A stretch of DNA of 64,000 bases from contig NZ_JH992940.1 in NCBI RefSeq assembly GCF_000315485.1, positions 248,001 through 312,000 of the forward strand, read 5' to 3'. The stretch's first letter is position 1. Each line of letters opens with the position of its first letter. The notes under the pieces were generated by a model. It did not search any database. It had not been told where the DNA came from and saw only the letters and a list, made by a program, of their open reading frames with translations. Below are positions 21,784 through 29,967 of the stretch, piece by piece. Both the position numbers and the translations under genes were made by a program. The stretch is from Bacteroides oleiciplenus YIT 12058. Lineage in GTDB: Bacteria > Bacteroidota > Bacteroidia > Bacteroidales > Bacteroidaceae.

Positions 21784-22602
21784 TTATTCCGCAGTCTTTC
21801 TTCTTCTGGTTGTCTTTTCTTTTACCTCCTCTTTGTGTTCGAGGGTCACACCTGCCAATTCCGGGTCAATCATGATACGTCCGCAATATTCGCAAACGAT
21901 GATTTTCTTACGAGAACGGATATCCAGCTGTCTCTGGGGCGGAATTTTGTTGAAGCAACCACCACAAGCGTCACGCTGTACATACACGATACCGAGCCCG
22001 TTACGGGAGTTCTTACGGATACGCTTGAAGGACTGGAGCAGACGGGGTTCAATCTTTGTTTCAAGATCTTTAGCTTTGTCTCTTAGCTTTTCTTCTTCTT
22101 GTTTGGTTTCAGAGATGATTTCGTCCAACTCGTTCTTCTTAACATCCAGGTCTTTCTGTCTCTCATCCAGAGCAGCTGTGCTCTTTTCGGCTTCGGCAGA
22201 CTTTTCTTGTTCCTGTACAGCGAACTCTTTGATTCTCTTTTCGCAAAGCTCCATTTCCAGAGTCTGGAATTCGATTTCTTTGCTCAGGAAGTCGTACTCG
22301 CGGTTGTTGCGTACGTTCTCTTGTTGTTCCTTATATTTTGCAATAGAAGCTTTAGAGGTTTCGATTTCCACTCTCTTGGTAGCGATGGCGGATTTCAGGT
22401 CGGCTACTTCTGCCTTAATTCTGTCGATACGTGTGCTCAGACCGGCGATTTCGTCTTCCAAGTCCTGTACTTCCAGCGGAAGTTCACCTCTCAAAGTTTT
22501 GATTTCATCAATCTTTGACAACATGGTTTGCAATTGGAACAGCGCTTTCAATTTCTGCTCCACGGTCAATTCCTGTGGGTCTTTTTTTGCTTCTTTAGCC
22601 AT
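21784..22602 (-). CDS. Coiled-coil protein with C4 zinc ribbon (DUF164 family)
   Basis: With the ATG at 22602 the protein has 272 residues; an in-frame upstream extension would run into the Nif3-like gene and lacks family resemblance. Residues about 20-180 form a long charged coiled coil. The C-terminal zinc ribbon has CGGCFNKIPPQ and CEYCGRIM, that is two CxxC pairs. This matches the CT398/DUF164 family, whose members are often next to Nif3-like genes. The exact function is not established; a nucleic-acid-binding or export-linked role has been proposed. It starts five bases after the Nif3-like stop, so the two are one transcription unit. Confidence 0.85.
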   Translation of the reverse strand: MAKEAKKDPQELTVEQKLKALFQLQTMLSKIDEIKTLRGELPLEVQDLEDEIAGLSTRIDRIKAEVADLKSAIATKRVEIETSKASIAKYKEQQENVRNNREYDFLSKEIEFQTLEMELCEKRIKEFAVQEQEKSAEAEKSTAALDERQKDLDVKKNELDEIISETKQEEEKLRDKAKDLETKIEPRLLQSFKRIRKNSRNGLGIVYVQRDACGGCFNKIPPQRQLDIRSRKKIIVCEYCGRIMIDPELAGVTLEHKEEVKEKTTRRRKTAE

Positions 22603-22607
22603 TTTAC

Positions 22608-23702
22608 TTATAAATATTTTATGGGGTTGGTATTCGCTTTGCACTGTTGTAGCGCAAGATTCGGAAACAACTCCCGGATTATTGTATAGAATATTTCTTT
22701 CGTATATTGTTCGCTTTCGTAGTGTCCTATCTCTGCCAGCAAGATGTCCGTATCATGTCCGAAGTAGTCGTGATACTTGATTTCTCCAGTAATGAACACA
22801 TCTGCGCCATTGCGTATGGCAAGCGGCATCAGGAATGCTCCGGCTCCTCCACACAAAGCTACGGTTTGTATCTCGCGTCCGTTCAGCTTATTATGTTTCA
22901 GACAACCCACTTCAAAGGTTTTCTTGATGCGTTTCAGGAATTCCAGTTCCGTTTCCGGTATTTCCAATTCGCCGATAACCCCTGAACCTGCCTGTGTCCA
23001 ACTATTCTGAAGAGGGTACAAATCGAATGCAGGTTCCTCATATGGATGGGCGCTCAATAAAGCCTTAATGACTTCTGCTTTTCTGTAGGCAGGCAGCACG
23101 GTTTCTATGCGCGTTTCCTTTTCTGTATGCAGTTCTCCGATGCTTCCACAGAAAGGATGACTTCCTTCCCGGGCACGGAAAGTTCCCTCTCCTTCTACAT
23201 TGTAGCTGCATGCATCGTAGTTCCCTATACAGCCGCATCCGACTGCAAACAAGGCTTTCCGCACATCTTCCGCTTGTTCCACCGGAACAAAGGTAACCAG
23301 CTTCAATAAAGCATTCTCCTTAGGTTCCAGCACACGCACGTTACTCAATCCTATCTTCTCGGCAATCTTGAAATTCACCCCGCCCGGCGCATTGTCCAGG
23401 TTGGTATGTGCAGAATAAATTACGATATCGTTTTTTATCGCTTTCATGATACAACGCTCCACATAGTCCCTGCCCGTGATGGATTTATATCCTTTGAATA
23501 TCAGCGGGTGATGGGATATGACAAGATTGTACCCTAACGCTATCGCTTCGTCCAGCACGGCTTCAGTGACGTCAAGACACAACAAAGCCCCTGTTGCTTC
23601 CGCTTCTGTCAATCCGATTTGCAGGCCGGCATTATCAAATCCGTCTTGCAATGGCAGAGGCGCGAACCGTTCAAGGGCGCTTACTATTTCCTTAATTCTC
23701 AT
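22608..23702 (-). CDS. Nif3-like dinuclear metal-centre protein
   Basis: The 364-residue protein belongs to the NIF3/YbgI family, annotated in databases as GTP cyclohydrolase 1 type 2-like. The metal ligands are seen in SHHPLIFKG and AHTNLDNAPGG near the N-terminus and in GEIKYHD and IGHYESEQ near the C-terminus. The middle insert (about residues 130-235), including HPYEEPAFD, is the YqfO-type domain of the longer form. The cellular role is uncertain. It is the first gene of a pair with the zinc-ribbon coiled-coil protein. Confidence 0.9.
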   Translation of the reverse strand: MRIKEIVSALERFAPLPLQDGFDNAGLQIGLTEAEATGALLCLDVTEAVLDEAIALGYNLVISHHPLIFKGYKSITGRDYVERCIMKAIKNDIVIYSAHTNLDNAPGGVNFKIAEKIGLSNVRVLEPKENALLKLVTFVPVEQAEDVRKALFAVGCGCIGNYDACSYNVEGEGTFRAREGSHPFCGSIGELHTEKETRIETVLPAYRKAEVIKALLSAHPYEEPAFDLYPLQNSWTQAGSGVIGELEIPETELEFLKRIKKTFEVGCLKHNKLNGREIQTVALCGGAGAFLMPLAIRNGADVFITGEIKYHDYFGHDTDILLAEIGHYESEQYTKEIFYTIIRELFPNLALQQCKANTNPIKYL

Positions 23703-23725
23703 TATGTGAATAGAAAATTTCGATG

Positions 23726-23733
23726 CAAATATA
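23726..23733 (-). promoter_or_regulatory. Candidate -7 box of the Nif3-like operon
   Basis: The minus strand reads TATATTTG 23 bases before the ATG; a second candidate TATTTTTG lies just upstream at 23735-23742. No clear -33 box. Confidence 0.35.
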
Positions 23734-23775
23734 GCAAAAATACACTGAATAACTGTCTGTTTTACTATTTTTTAG

Positions 23776-23783
23776 TATATTTG
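23776..23783 (+). promoter_or_regulatory. Candidate -7 box of the small lipoprotein gene
   Basis: TATATTTG matches TAnnTTTG, 26 bases before the ATG. No clear -33 box. Confidence 0.38.
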
Positions 23784-23809
23784 TTCTGATAATTGTAAAA
23801 CCTAGTACG

Positions 23810-24217
23810 ATGAAAGCATTGCTTTTCATGTTTTTTGCACTATTGTGCATTTTGTTTTCATGTCAATCTTCACCTAAATCTCAGGAAGACGGTGAGGGGG
23901 ATGTGCAAGAAGAATTTATGGATACCACTCCAAAGGCTACAGCTATATTTTGGATTGATAAAAAAAAGAAGCTGCCTGGTTATATGTCCGGAAAACCGGT
24001 TCCTATACGTACCTTAAAGGCGCAAGTTGAAATAGATACGATGGGAAGTATTGAAGTGCTTTCCTATGTGAAGCCGCAGACAAAGTCTGTAGAAAAGCAT
24101 ATCAATCGTTGCCTTGAAACGTTCCGGGTAAAGAAAGTGTTGATGGACAGTGCTTATATCAATCCGGGCATACAGTATGTGCAACTCCGCTATACTCCCT
24201 CCAAAATGAAAGATTAA
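23810..24217 (+). CDS. Small lipoprotein of unknown function (DUF4891-like)
   Basis: The 135-residue product has a lipoprotein signal with the likely lipidated cysteine C18 in LFSCQSS. The mature part has an acidic linker and then a compact segment of mixed strands (DTMGSIEVLSYVKPQ, about residues 76-90). I recall similar Bacteroides lipoproteins as DUF4891, but that name is from memory. The final four bases overlap the end of the convergent permease gene. No function can be assigned. Confidence 0.7.
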   Translation: MKALLFMFFALLCILFSCQSSPKSQEDGEGDVQEEFMDTTPKATAIFWIDKKKKLPGYMSGKPVPIRTLKAQVEIDTMGSIEVLSYVKPQTKSVEKHINRCLETFRVKKVLMDSAYINPGIQYVQLRYTPSKMKD

Positions 24218-25023
24218 CGATTTCTTTTCTTTTCTTTTTTCTCCACCATGACCTCCAGCAGCTTCCCGTTGGCGTCGAACGACTTGCGGGAAGCCAATGA
24301 AATGGTTATCATCAGCGAAAGCATGGATGCTGTGAAGGTTATCACCATAATCATCATCTGATACTTGATGGCTACATTCGGGCTGCTACCTCCCAGAATC
24401 TGTCCGATCATTGTGCCGGGAAGCGCCACCAGTCCCATTACGGCTATGTTCGCAATCAGGGGGCTAAACGATTTAATGATAGCCTGTTTGATGAAAGGTG
24501 CCTGAGCCTCTGCCCTTGTGGCACCGTTGCCAAGTAGATAGCGATATAGTTGTTGTTCGCGTTTCAGTCCACTGTAATAAGCATTCAGTGCAACCACATT
24601 GCTGGACAGCATATTTCCCATCAGAATACCGAATATAGGAATAAAATATTGCGCACTGAATACATTTTCCAGCCGCAATACGATGGCGATGAAGTACATG
24701 CCGACGCAGACCACACTGCACAGAAAACCGACGGAAATAGGAATAAACAGTACTTTTCGTTTCAACTGGGTGCGTGCCAATGCTGTTTGGGCGGCAACGA
24801 ATATCATGATAATCACCCACAGAAAGTTTATCCAGGGATTATTCCATAGAAACAGGTATTTCAGGTAGACGCCGATAAAAAAAAGCTGCACAATCATGCG
24901 CGCAATGCCGATCACAGTAACCCACAACAGTCCTGTCCTGAACTTCCACAGGTAGAATAGTGGAATGAGCAGCAACAGCAATCCGATGGCTAAACTGGTA
25001 TATGATATGTCAATTGTTCCCAC
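24214..25023 (-). CDS. fetB: FetB-like ABC transporter permease
   Basis: The 269-residue integral membrane protein has about seven hydrophobic segments. It matches the UPF0014/FetB family, with the characteristic GIARMIVQLFFIGVYL (about residues 40-55) and the AQAPFIKQAIIKSFSP stretch. In E. coli the FetA-FetB pair is reported to export iron and raise oxidative-stress resistance; the substrate here is inferred from that likeness. It follows the ATPase gene by 15 bases and the two form an operon. Its tail is lysine-rich. Confidence 0.85.
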   Translation of the reverse strand: MGTIDISYTSLAIGLLLLLIPLFYLWKFRTGLLWVTVIGIARMIVQLFFIGVYLKYLFLWNNPWINFLWVIIMIFVAAQTALARTQLKRKVLFIPISVGFLCSVVCVGMYFIAIVLRLENVFSAQYFIPIFGILMGNMLSSNVVALNAYYSGLKREQQLYRYLLGNGATRAEAQAPFIKQAIIKSFSPLIANIAVMGLVALPGTMIGQILGGSSPNVAIKYQMMIMVITFTASMLSLMITISLASRKSFDANGKLLEVMVEKKEKKRNR

Positions 25024-25038
25024 TTCTTAATGTTTTTA

Positions 25039-25674
25039 TCACAACGTAATCATTTGGTTACATCCTTGCGCAAAGCCCTGGTCATGGGAAATGGCGAGGA
25101 TGGCACTCCCCTTTCTCATTTGCTTCCGGAAGAAAGCAAGTACCTTATCCGTAGAGTCCGAGTCCAGTGCGGATGTCGGTTCGTCTACCATCAGTAGCGG
25201 TTTCTGCATCATGGTGGCTACAGCAATCATGATGCGTTGCCGCTGTCCGCCGGAGATTTCATTCACCCGTTTGTCGTACACTTCCTCTTCCAGCCCCAGT
25301 TCTGCAAAACAGGCAAAGAGTTTGTCGAGCGAAAAGGGGGTGGCGCGGTTGGCTTTCAGATTGAATGGGAGTTGCACCATTTCCTTCACCCACTCCGATG
25401 GAAGCGCCAATTCCTGTGGTATCCATGCCACCTGGCGGCGTATATGGTCGATAGTGGCCTTTTCCAATAAAGTATTATTAACGATGATGCGTCCGGCTTT
25501 GAGGGGTACGAATCCTAAAATTGCATTTAGCAAAGAAGTTTTTCCCCGCCCCGATTGTCCGGATATGCAGGCAATTTCACCCTCATGCAATTGTAAGCAG
25601 AAACCGGAAAAAAGTGTGTCTTCCCCGAAAGCAATGCATGCGTCATCTATCTGAAGTATAGTCTTAGTCTCCAT
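25039..25674 (-). CDS. fetA: FetA-like ABC transporter ATPase
   Basis: The 211-residue ATPase shows Walker A GQSGRGKTS, the signature SGGQRQR, Walker B LLMVDEPTSALD and the switch histidine in AISHDQ. The start is the ATG at 25674; a TTG two codons upstream is less likely. It is paired with the FetB-like permease just downstream. The candidate -7 box ends only seven bases before the ATG, so the transcript may have almost no leader. The iron-export role is by family likeness. Confidence 0.86.
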   Translation of the reverse strand: METKTILQIDDACIAFGEDTLFSGFCLQLHEGEIACISGQSGRGKTSLLNAILGFVPLKAGRIIVNNTLLEKATIDHIRRQVAWIPQELALPSEWVKEMVQLPFNLKANRATPFSLDKLFACFAELGLEEEVYDKRVNEISGGQRQRIMIAVATMMQKPLLMVDEPTSALDSDSTDKVLAFFRKQMRKGSAILAISHDQGFAQGCNQMITL

Positions 25675-25681
25675 TTGCAAG

Positions 25682-25689
25682 CAAATATA
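25682..25689 (-). promoter_or_regulatory. Candidate -7 box of fetAB
   Basis: The minus strand reads TATATTTG, seven bases from the ATG at 25674. The -33 region holds no clear TTTG. Confidence 0.33.
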
Positions 25690-25770
25690 GAAAGGAATTC
25701 TGAGAAAACGGCGGATTATTAGCCGAAATAAGCATCTTTAAATAAGATAAGCTGCATTTCGGCATAACTT

Positions 25771-25788
25771 TTTCATGCAAGCATGAAA
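25771..25788. promoter_or_regulatory. Palindrome TTTCATGC-AA-GCATGAAA upstream of the DUF2148 gene
   Basis: Perfect 8-base arms around two A. It lies 21 bases upstream of the -7 box at 25809, where an activator or repressor could bind. A second inverted repeat GCCGAAAT/ATTTCGGC (25722-25729 and 25756-25763) is nearby. Confidence 0.45.
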
Positions 25789-25808
25789 GTTCTGCACTCA
25801 ATTTGCAT

Positions 25809-25816
25809 TATCTTTG
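25809..25816 (+). promoter_or_regulatory. Candidate -7 box of the DUF2148-aguA-aguB run
   Basis: TATCTTTG matches TAnnTTTG and lies 28 bases before the ATG at 25845. The -33 box is unclear. Confidence 0.42.
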
Positions 25817-25844
25817 CTATCAGTTTTTAATAAAAGTGAGAATT

Positions 25845-26387
25845 ATGATACAGAACGAACGTGCAAGCCGCCATGAACATGTGTTGGATGTGGCAAGGCA
25901 AATGATGACTGCTGCCCGCACTGCACCTAAGGGCAAGGGTGTTGATATTATAGAAATTGCTATGGTTACCGGAAACGATTTGAAGGTATTATCGGACAAA
26001 ATGGTTGCTATGGTAGAAGAACATGGAATGAAGTTCTTTCTGCGTGATGCGGCAAACATTTTGCAGGCAGAATGTGTAATAATAATAGGTACGCGCGAGC
26101 AGGCGCAAGGGCTGAACTGCGGACATTGCGGATACCCCACCTGTGCCGGTCGTCCCGAGGGGGTACCTTGTGCTATTAATTCGGTGGATGTTGGTATAGC
26201 CATTGGTTCGGCTTGTGCAACAGCAGCCGATCTGCGCGTAGATACGCGCGTCATGTTCTCTGCCGGACTTGCTGCACAGCAATTGGAATGGTTGCCTGGC
26301 TGCAGATCTGTGTATGCCATTCCGGTCAGTGCATCGTCTAAGAATCCGTTCTTCGACCGTAAACCGAAAGAAGAGAAGGAAGAGTGA
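25845..26387 (+). CDS. Ferredoxin-like DUF2148 domain protein
   Basis: With the start at 25845 (MIQNERASRHEH) the protein has 180 residues. A cysteine cluster, NCGHCGYPTCAG with a later PCA, resembles an Fe-S binding site of the DUF2148 family seen in Bacteroidetes and archaea. A second glycine- and alanine-rich segment (GIAIGSACATAADL) follows. No TM segment is present, so it is probably cytoplasmic and redox-linked; the partner is unknown. It is 30 bases before the agmatine deiminase gene and may share its transcript. Confidence 0.8.
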   Translation: MIQNERASRHEHVLDVARQMMTAARTAPKGKGVDIIEIAMVTGNDLKVLSDKMVAMVEEHGMKFFLRDAANILQAECVIIIGTREQAQGLNCGHCGYPTCAGRPEGVPCAINSVDVGIAIGSACATAADLRVDTRVMFSAGLAAQQLEWLPGCRSVYAIPVSASSKNPFFDRKPKEEKEE

Positions 26388-26417
26388 TTTAAGTTGATAA
26401 TGTGATAAAACGATAAG

Positions 26418-27458
26418 ATGATGAGCGATAAGGATTTGAAAAACAGTCTTCCTGCCGAATGGGCTCCACAAAGTGGAATACAACTGACCTGGCCCCATGC
26501 CGAAACGGATTGGGCATACATGCTTACGGAAGTACGGTCATGTTTCGCTACCATTGCTCGCGAGATAGCTAAACGGGAATTACTTCTCATTGTGACTCCC
26601 GAACCGGAGGAAGTCAGAAAGCAAATCTCAGCTACCGTCAATATGGAGAATGTCCGTTTCATGGAGTGTGAAACAAATGATACCTGGGCGCGCGACCACG
26701 GAGCAATCACCCTGCTCAATGCAGATGGCCCTTCCCTTCTTGATTTCACTTTCAATGGCTGGGGATTGAAATTTGCTTCGGATAAGGATAATCTGATTAC
26801 CCGCCAAGCTGTGGAAGCAGGTTTTCTGCATGGCCGTTATATAAATCGTCTTGGCTTTGTCCTGGAAGGCGGTTCCATTGAGAGCGACGGGCAGGGAACG
26901 TTACTTACCACCTCCGAGTGTTTACTTTCTCCCAATCGCAACGGACAGATGAGCCGCGATGAAATCGAAGCATATCTTTGTTCCGTGTTCCATCTGCAAC
27001 GCGTGCTCTGGCTCGACCACGGCTATCTGGCAGGAGACGATACGGATAGCCATGTCGATACCCTTGCCCGCTTATGCTCGCCGGATACTATCACTTATGT
27101 GCAATGCACTGATAGACAGGATGAGCATTACGAAGCTCTCCACCGGATGGAAGAACAACTGAAAACTTTCCGTACTATAAATGGAGAACCTTATCGTTTG
27201 TTGGCATTACCCATGGCGGATAAAATTGAAGAAGAGGGTGAACGCCTTCCTGCTACGTATGCCAACTTCTTGATAATGAATGATGCAGTGCTCTATCCTA
27301 CTTATCGCCAACCGGAGAATGATGCCCGTGCCGGAGAAGTCTTGCAGGAAGCTTTTCCTGAATACGAAATTGTCGGCATTGATTGCCGGGCATTAATCAA
27401 GCAGCATGGTTCCCTTCATTGTGTAACGATGCAATATCCTGCAGGAGTATTGAAATAA
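26418..27458 (+). CDS. aguA: Agmatine deiminase
   Basis: The 346-residue protein is of the peptidyl-arginine-deiminase family, agmatine type, converting agmatine to N-carbamoylputrescine and ammonia. WPHAETDW near the start, WARDHGA (about residues 87-93), the GHVD-like HVDTLARL and the nucleophile C335 in LHCVTMQYP are typical. The gene for the next pathway enzyme follows after 13 bases, which supports the agmatine substrate. Confidence 0.93.
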   Translation: MMSDKDLKNSLPAEWAPQSGIQLTWPHAETDWAYMLTEVRSCFATIAREIAKRELLLIVTPEPEEVRKQISATVNMENVRFMECETNDTWARDHGAITLLNADGPSLLDFTFNGWGLKFASDKDNLITRQAVEAGFLHGRYINRLGFVLEGGSIESDGQGTLLTTSECLLSPNRNGQMSRDEIEAYLCSVFHLQRVLWLDHGYLAGDDTDSHVDTLARLCSPDTITYVQCTDRQDEHYEALHRMEEQLKTFRTINGEPYRLLALPMADKIEEEGERLPATYANFLIMNDAVLYPTYRQPENDARAGEVLQEAFPEYEIVGIDCRALIKQHGSLHCVTMQYPAGVLK

Positions 27459-27471
27459 AAACAGAAGATAT

Positions 27472-28356
27472 ATGAGAAAAATAAAAGTCGGTATTATCCA
27501 GCAAGCTAATACATCAGATCTTCGTACGAACCTGATGAACCTGGCTAAAAGTATAGAAGCCTGCGCTGCACACGGTGCCCAACTGGTGGTTTTGCAGGAA
27601 TTGCATAACTCCCTGTATTTCTGCCAGACTGAAAATACGCAATTGTTTGATATGGCGGAAACGATTCCTGGCCCTTCCACCGGATTTTATTCTGAACTGG
27701 CTGCTGCCAATAAAATTGTGTTGGTGACTTCCTTGTTTGAGAAACGTGCGCCGGGACTCTACCATAATACAGCAGTCGTTTTCGACAGTGACGGAAGCAT
27801 TGCCGGAAAGTATCGTAAAATGCACATTCCCGATGATCCTGCCTATTATGAAAAGTTCTATTTCACTCCCGGTGATATAGGTTTTGAACCCATTCAGACT
27901 TCTATCGGAAAGTTGGGTGTGCTCGTTTGCTGGGACCAATGGTATCCCGAAGCCGCCCGCCTCATGGCATTGAAAGGTGCCGAATTGCTGATATACCCCA
28001 CCGCTATTGGTTGGGAAAGCAGTGACACCGACGATGAAAAAGCCCGCCAACTCAATGCTTGGATTATCTCACAGCGTGCTCATGCCGTAGCCAACGGATT
28101 GCCGGTCATTTCCGTCAACCGCGTCGGTCACGAGCCCGATCCGTCTATGCAGACAAATGGCATTCAGTTCTGGGGAAATAGTTTCATTGCAGGTCCGCAA
28201 GGCGAATTCCTGGCGCAAGCCGGAAACGATCATCCTGAAAATATGGTAGTGGAAATAGATATGGAACGTTCTGAAAATGTCCGTCGCTGGTGGCCTTTCT
28301 TGCGTGACCGTCGTATTGATGAATATGGAGGATTGACGAAACGTTTCCTTGACTAA
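27472..28356 (+). CDS. aguB: N-carbamoylputrescine amidase
   Basis: The 294-residue nitrilase-superfamily enzyme hydrolyses N-carbamoylputrescine to putrescine. The Glu-Lys-Cys triad is E43 in LQELHN, K116 in YRKMHIPDD and C153 in VCWDQWYPE. Together with the deiminase upstream it completes the agmatine route to putrescine. Neither arginine decarboxylase nor a spermidine branch gene is in the window. The length is the family norm. Confidence 0.94.
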   Translation: MRKIKVGIIQQANTSDLRTNLMNLAKSIEACAAHGAQLVVLQELHNSLYFCQTENTQLFDMAETIPGPSTGFYSELAAANKIVLVTSLFEKRAPGLYHNTAVVFDSDGSIAGKYRKMHIPDDPAYYEKFYFTPGDIGFEPIQTSIGKLGVLVCWDQWYPEAARLMALKGAELLIYPTAIGWESSDTDDEKARQLNAWIISQRAHAVANGLPVISVNRVGHEPDPSMQTNGIQFWGNSFIAGPQGEFLAQAGNDHPENMVVEIDMERSENVRRWWPFLRDRRIDEYGGLTKRFLD

Positions 28357-28378
28357 TTAATGTTATACCTTATACCCT

Positions 28379-29542
28379 ATGAAGAAGCTTGTATTCCTAT
28401 TTTTAGTCTTGTCCTTTTTTCTAACCTCGTGTGAGAAGGAAGATACTCCTGGACTGTCGGTTGTTCAACGGACGGTGTTTGTTTATATGCCTTGGTCAAC
28501 CGATCTTCTAACGTATTTTGAGAAAAATCTTGATGATATGGAGATTGCTATAGGGCGAGGAATACTTAAAAACGAACGTGTGCTCGTATTTCTCTCTACT
28601 ACTCCAAAGAAAGCAACACTCTTCGAGTTTCAATGTCAGAATGGTAAGTGTGTTCGCAATGTGCTGAAAGCTTATGAAAATCCTGCTTTTACCACAGCGC
28701 CAGGTATAACTTCAATCCTAAATGATGTCAAGAGTTATGCCCCTGCCAATAGCTATTCTATGATTATAGGCAGTCATGGACTTGGCTGGATTCCAGTTTC
28801 AAGTGCTTCAACCCGTAGTGTTGGTGAACAACGGATGCACTGGGATGGTCAGGGGGCGTATAGAACCCGTTTGTTTGGAGGAAAAACTTCTGAATACCAG
28901 ACAGATATTACCACATTTGTTCAGGGAATAGAAGATGCAGGTTTGAAAATGGAATATATCATGTTTGATGACTGCTATATGTCGTGCGTTGAAGTTGCCT
29001 ATGATTTGAAGGACGTCACTCATTATCTAATTGGCTGCCCCACTGAAATCATGGTTCATGGTATGCCCTATGAGGATATGTGTACTTACCTGTTCGGTGA
29101 AGTTGATTATGCTGGTATCTGTGAAGTCTTTCTTGATTTTTATAAGAACTATGAAGCACCTTATGGAACGATTGGGGTAACGGATTGTTCGGAACTGGAC
29201 GAGTTGGCAACCATCATGAAGGAAATCAATAGTAAATATACTTTTGACCCCTCTTTATTGAGTTCCGTGCAGATTATGGGGGGATATTCTCCTACGATAT
29301 TTTTTGATTTTGGAGATTATGTTGCTAAACTCTGTCCGGAGCAGGACTTACTGAATAAATTGGAGACGCAATTGGCACACACTGTTCCCTTCAAGAGTCA
29401 TACAGACTATTTTTATACAACAGTGGGGATTGACAGGAGTATCAAGATAAACACTTATTCTGGAATAACCATTTCAGATATCAGTACCCACAGATACGCG
29501 GCTAAAAAAGCAGAAACAGCCTGGTATAAGGCAACCCATTAA
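28379..29542 (+). CDS. Clostripain-family (C11) cysteine protease lipoprotein
   Basis: The 387-residue product has a lipoprotein signal with C18 in FLTSCEK, so it is probably anchored to a membrane facing the periplasm or surface. The C11 catalytic pair is visible as H133 in GSHGLGW and C199 in FDDCYMSC. The family cleaves after arginine in clostripain, but the specificity here is unknown. It follows aguB by 22 bases; read-through from that operon is possible. It is convergent with the gtrA-like gene. Confidence 0.85.
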   Translation: MKKLVFLFLVLSFFLTSCEKEDTPGLSVVQRTVFVYMPWSTDLLTYFEKNLDDMEIAIGRGILKNERVLVFLSTTPKKATLFEFQCQNGKCVRNVLKAYENPAFTTAPGITSILNDVKSYAPANSYSMIIGSHGLGWIPVSSASTRSVGEQRMHWDGQGAYRTRLFGGKTSEYQTDITTFVQGIEDAGLKMEYIMFDDCYMSCVEVAYDLKDVTHYLIGCPTEIMVHGMPYEDMCTYLFGEVDYAGICEVFLDFYKNYEAPYGTIGVTDCSELDELATIMKEINSKYTFDPSLLSSVQIMGGYSPTIFFDFGDYVAKLCPEQDLLNKLETQLAHTVPFKSHTDYFYTTVGIDRSIKINTYSGITISDISTHRYAAKKAETAWYKATH

Positions 29543-29565
29543 TTCATATAGAATAAGAATGTTTC

Positions 29566-29952
29566 TTATTTAAACGTCACCTTTTTGTTCATTATGAAGT
29601 TCACCCCTCCGTAAATGAACAATCCCAGGAACTGGGCAAGATATTCATCGCAGTTCAGTCCCTCTACTAATACTACTAAGAACAGGAATTGTGCCAGATA
29701 AGCTATTCCGAAAGCGATAGAAAAGAGCAACACCTGCCTCCAGGTGTTGCTCTTTTTTTCTTTATCCAAAGGAAATATCCAGTATTTGCACCAGATAAAA
29801 TTATGAGTCTGTGCAACTATATATGCAGTTACATTTGAAAGCATATAGTCGATATCCAATTCATCCATCATCAGCCAAATGACTGCGGCTATAATCAAGG
29901 CATTCAGTGTGCCGATTATTGCAAAGCGGAAGATGCGTCTGGACTCTTTCAC
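29566..29952 (-). CDS. GtrA-like membrane protein
   Basis: The 128-residue protein has four predicted TM segments and the GtrA/DPMS pattern, with FAIIGTLNALI near the start and YIVAQTHNFIWCKYWIF in the middle. GtrA proteins are thought to help move lipid-linked sugars across the inner membrane. The gene follows aspS by 15 bases on the same strand, so they are probably co-transcribed. No glycosyltransferase partner is next to it. Confidence 0.85.
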   Translation of the reverse strand: MKESRRIFRFAIIGTLNALIIAAVIWLMMDELDIDYMLSNVTAYIVAQTHNFIWCKYWIFPLDKEKKSNTWRQVLLFSIAFGIAYLAQFLFLVVLVEGLNCDEYLAQFLGLFIYGGVNFIMNKKVTFK

Positions 29953-29967
29953 AGCAGGATGTGGCCC

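Noticed and set aside
21833..22780. Long plus-strand frame opposite the zinc-ribbon and Nif3-like genes
   Set aside because: It is Ser- and Phe-rich, with no recognisable domain, and crosses the boundary of two good minus-strand genes.
25820..26755. Long antisense frame over the DUF2148 and agmatine deiminase genes
   Set aside because: It lies opposite two well-supported genes, has no family resemblance and is rich in Ser and Ile as expected for a shadow frame.
29552..29570. Hairpin AATAAGA/TCTTATT as terminator between the clostripain and gtrA-like genes
   Set aside because: The stem is short, AT-only apart from one pair, overlaps the gtrA-like stop and lacks a T run.
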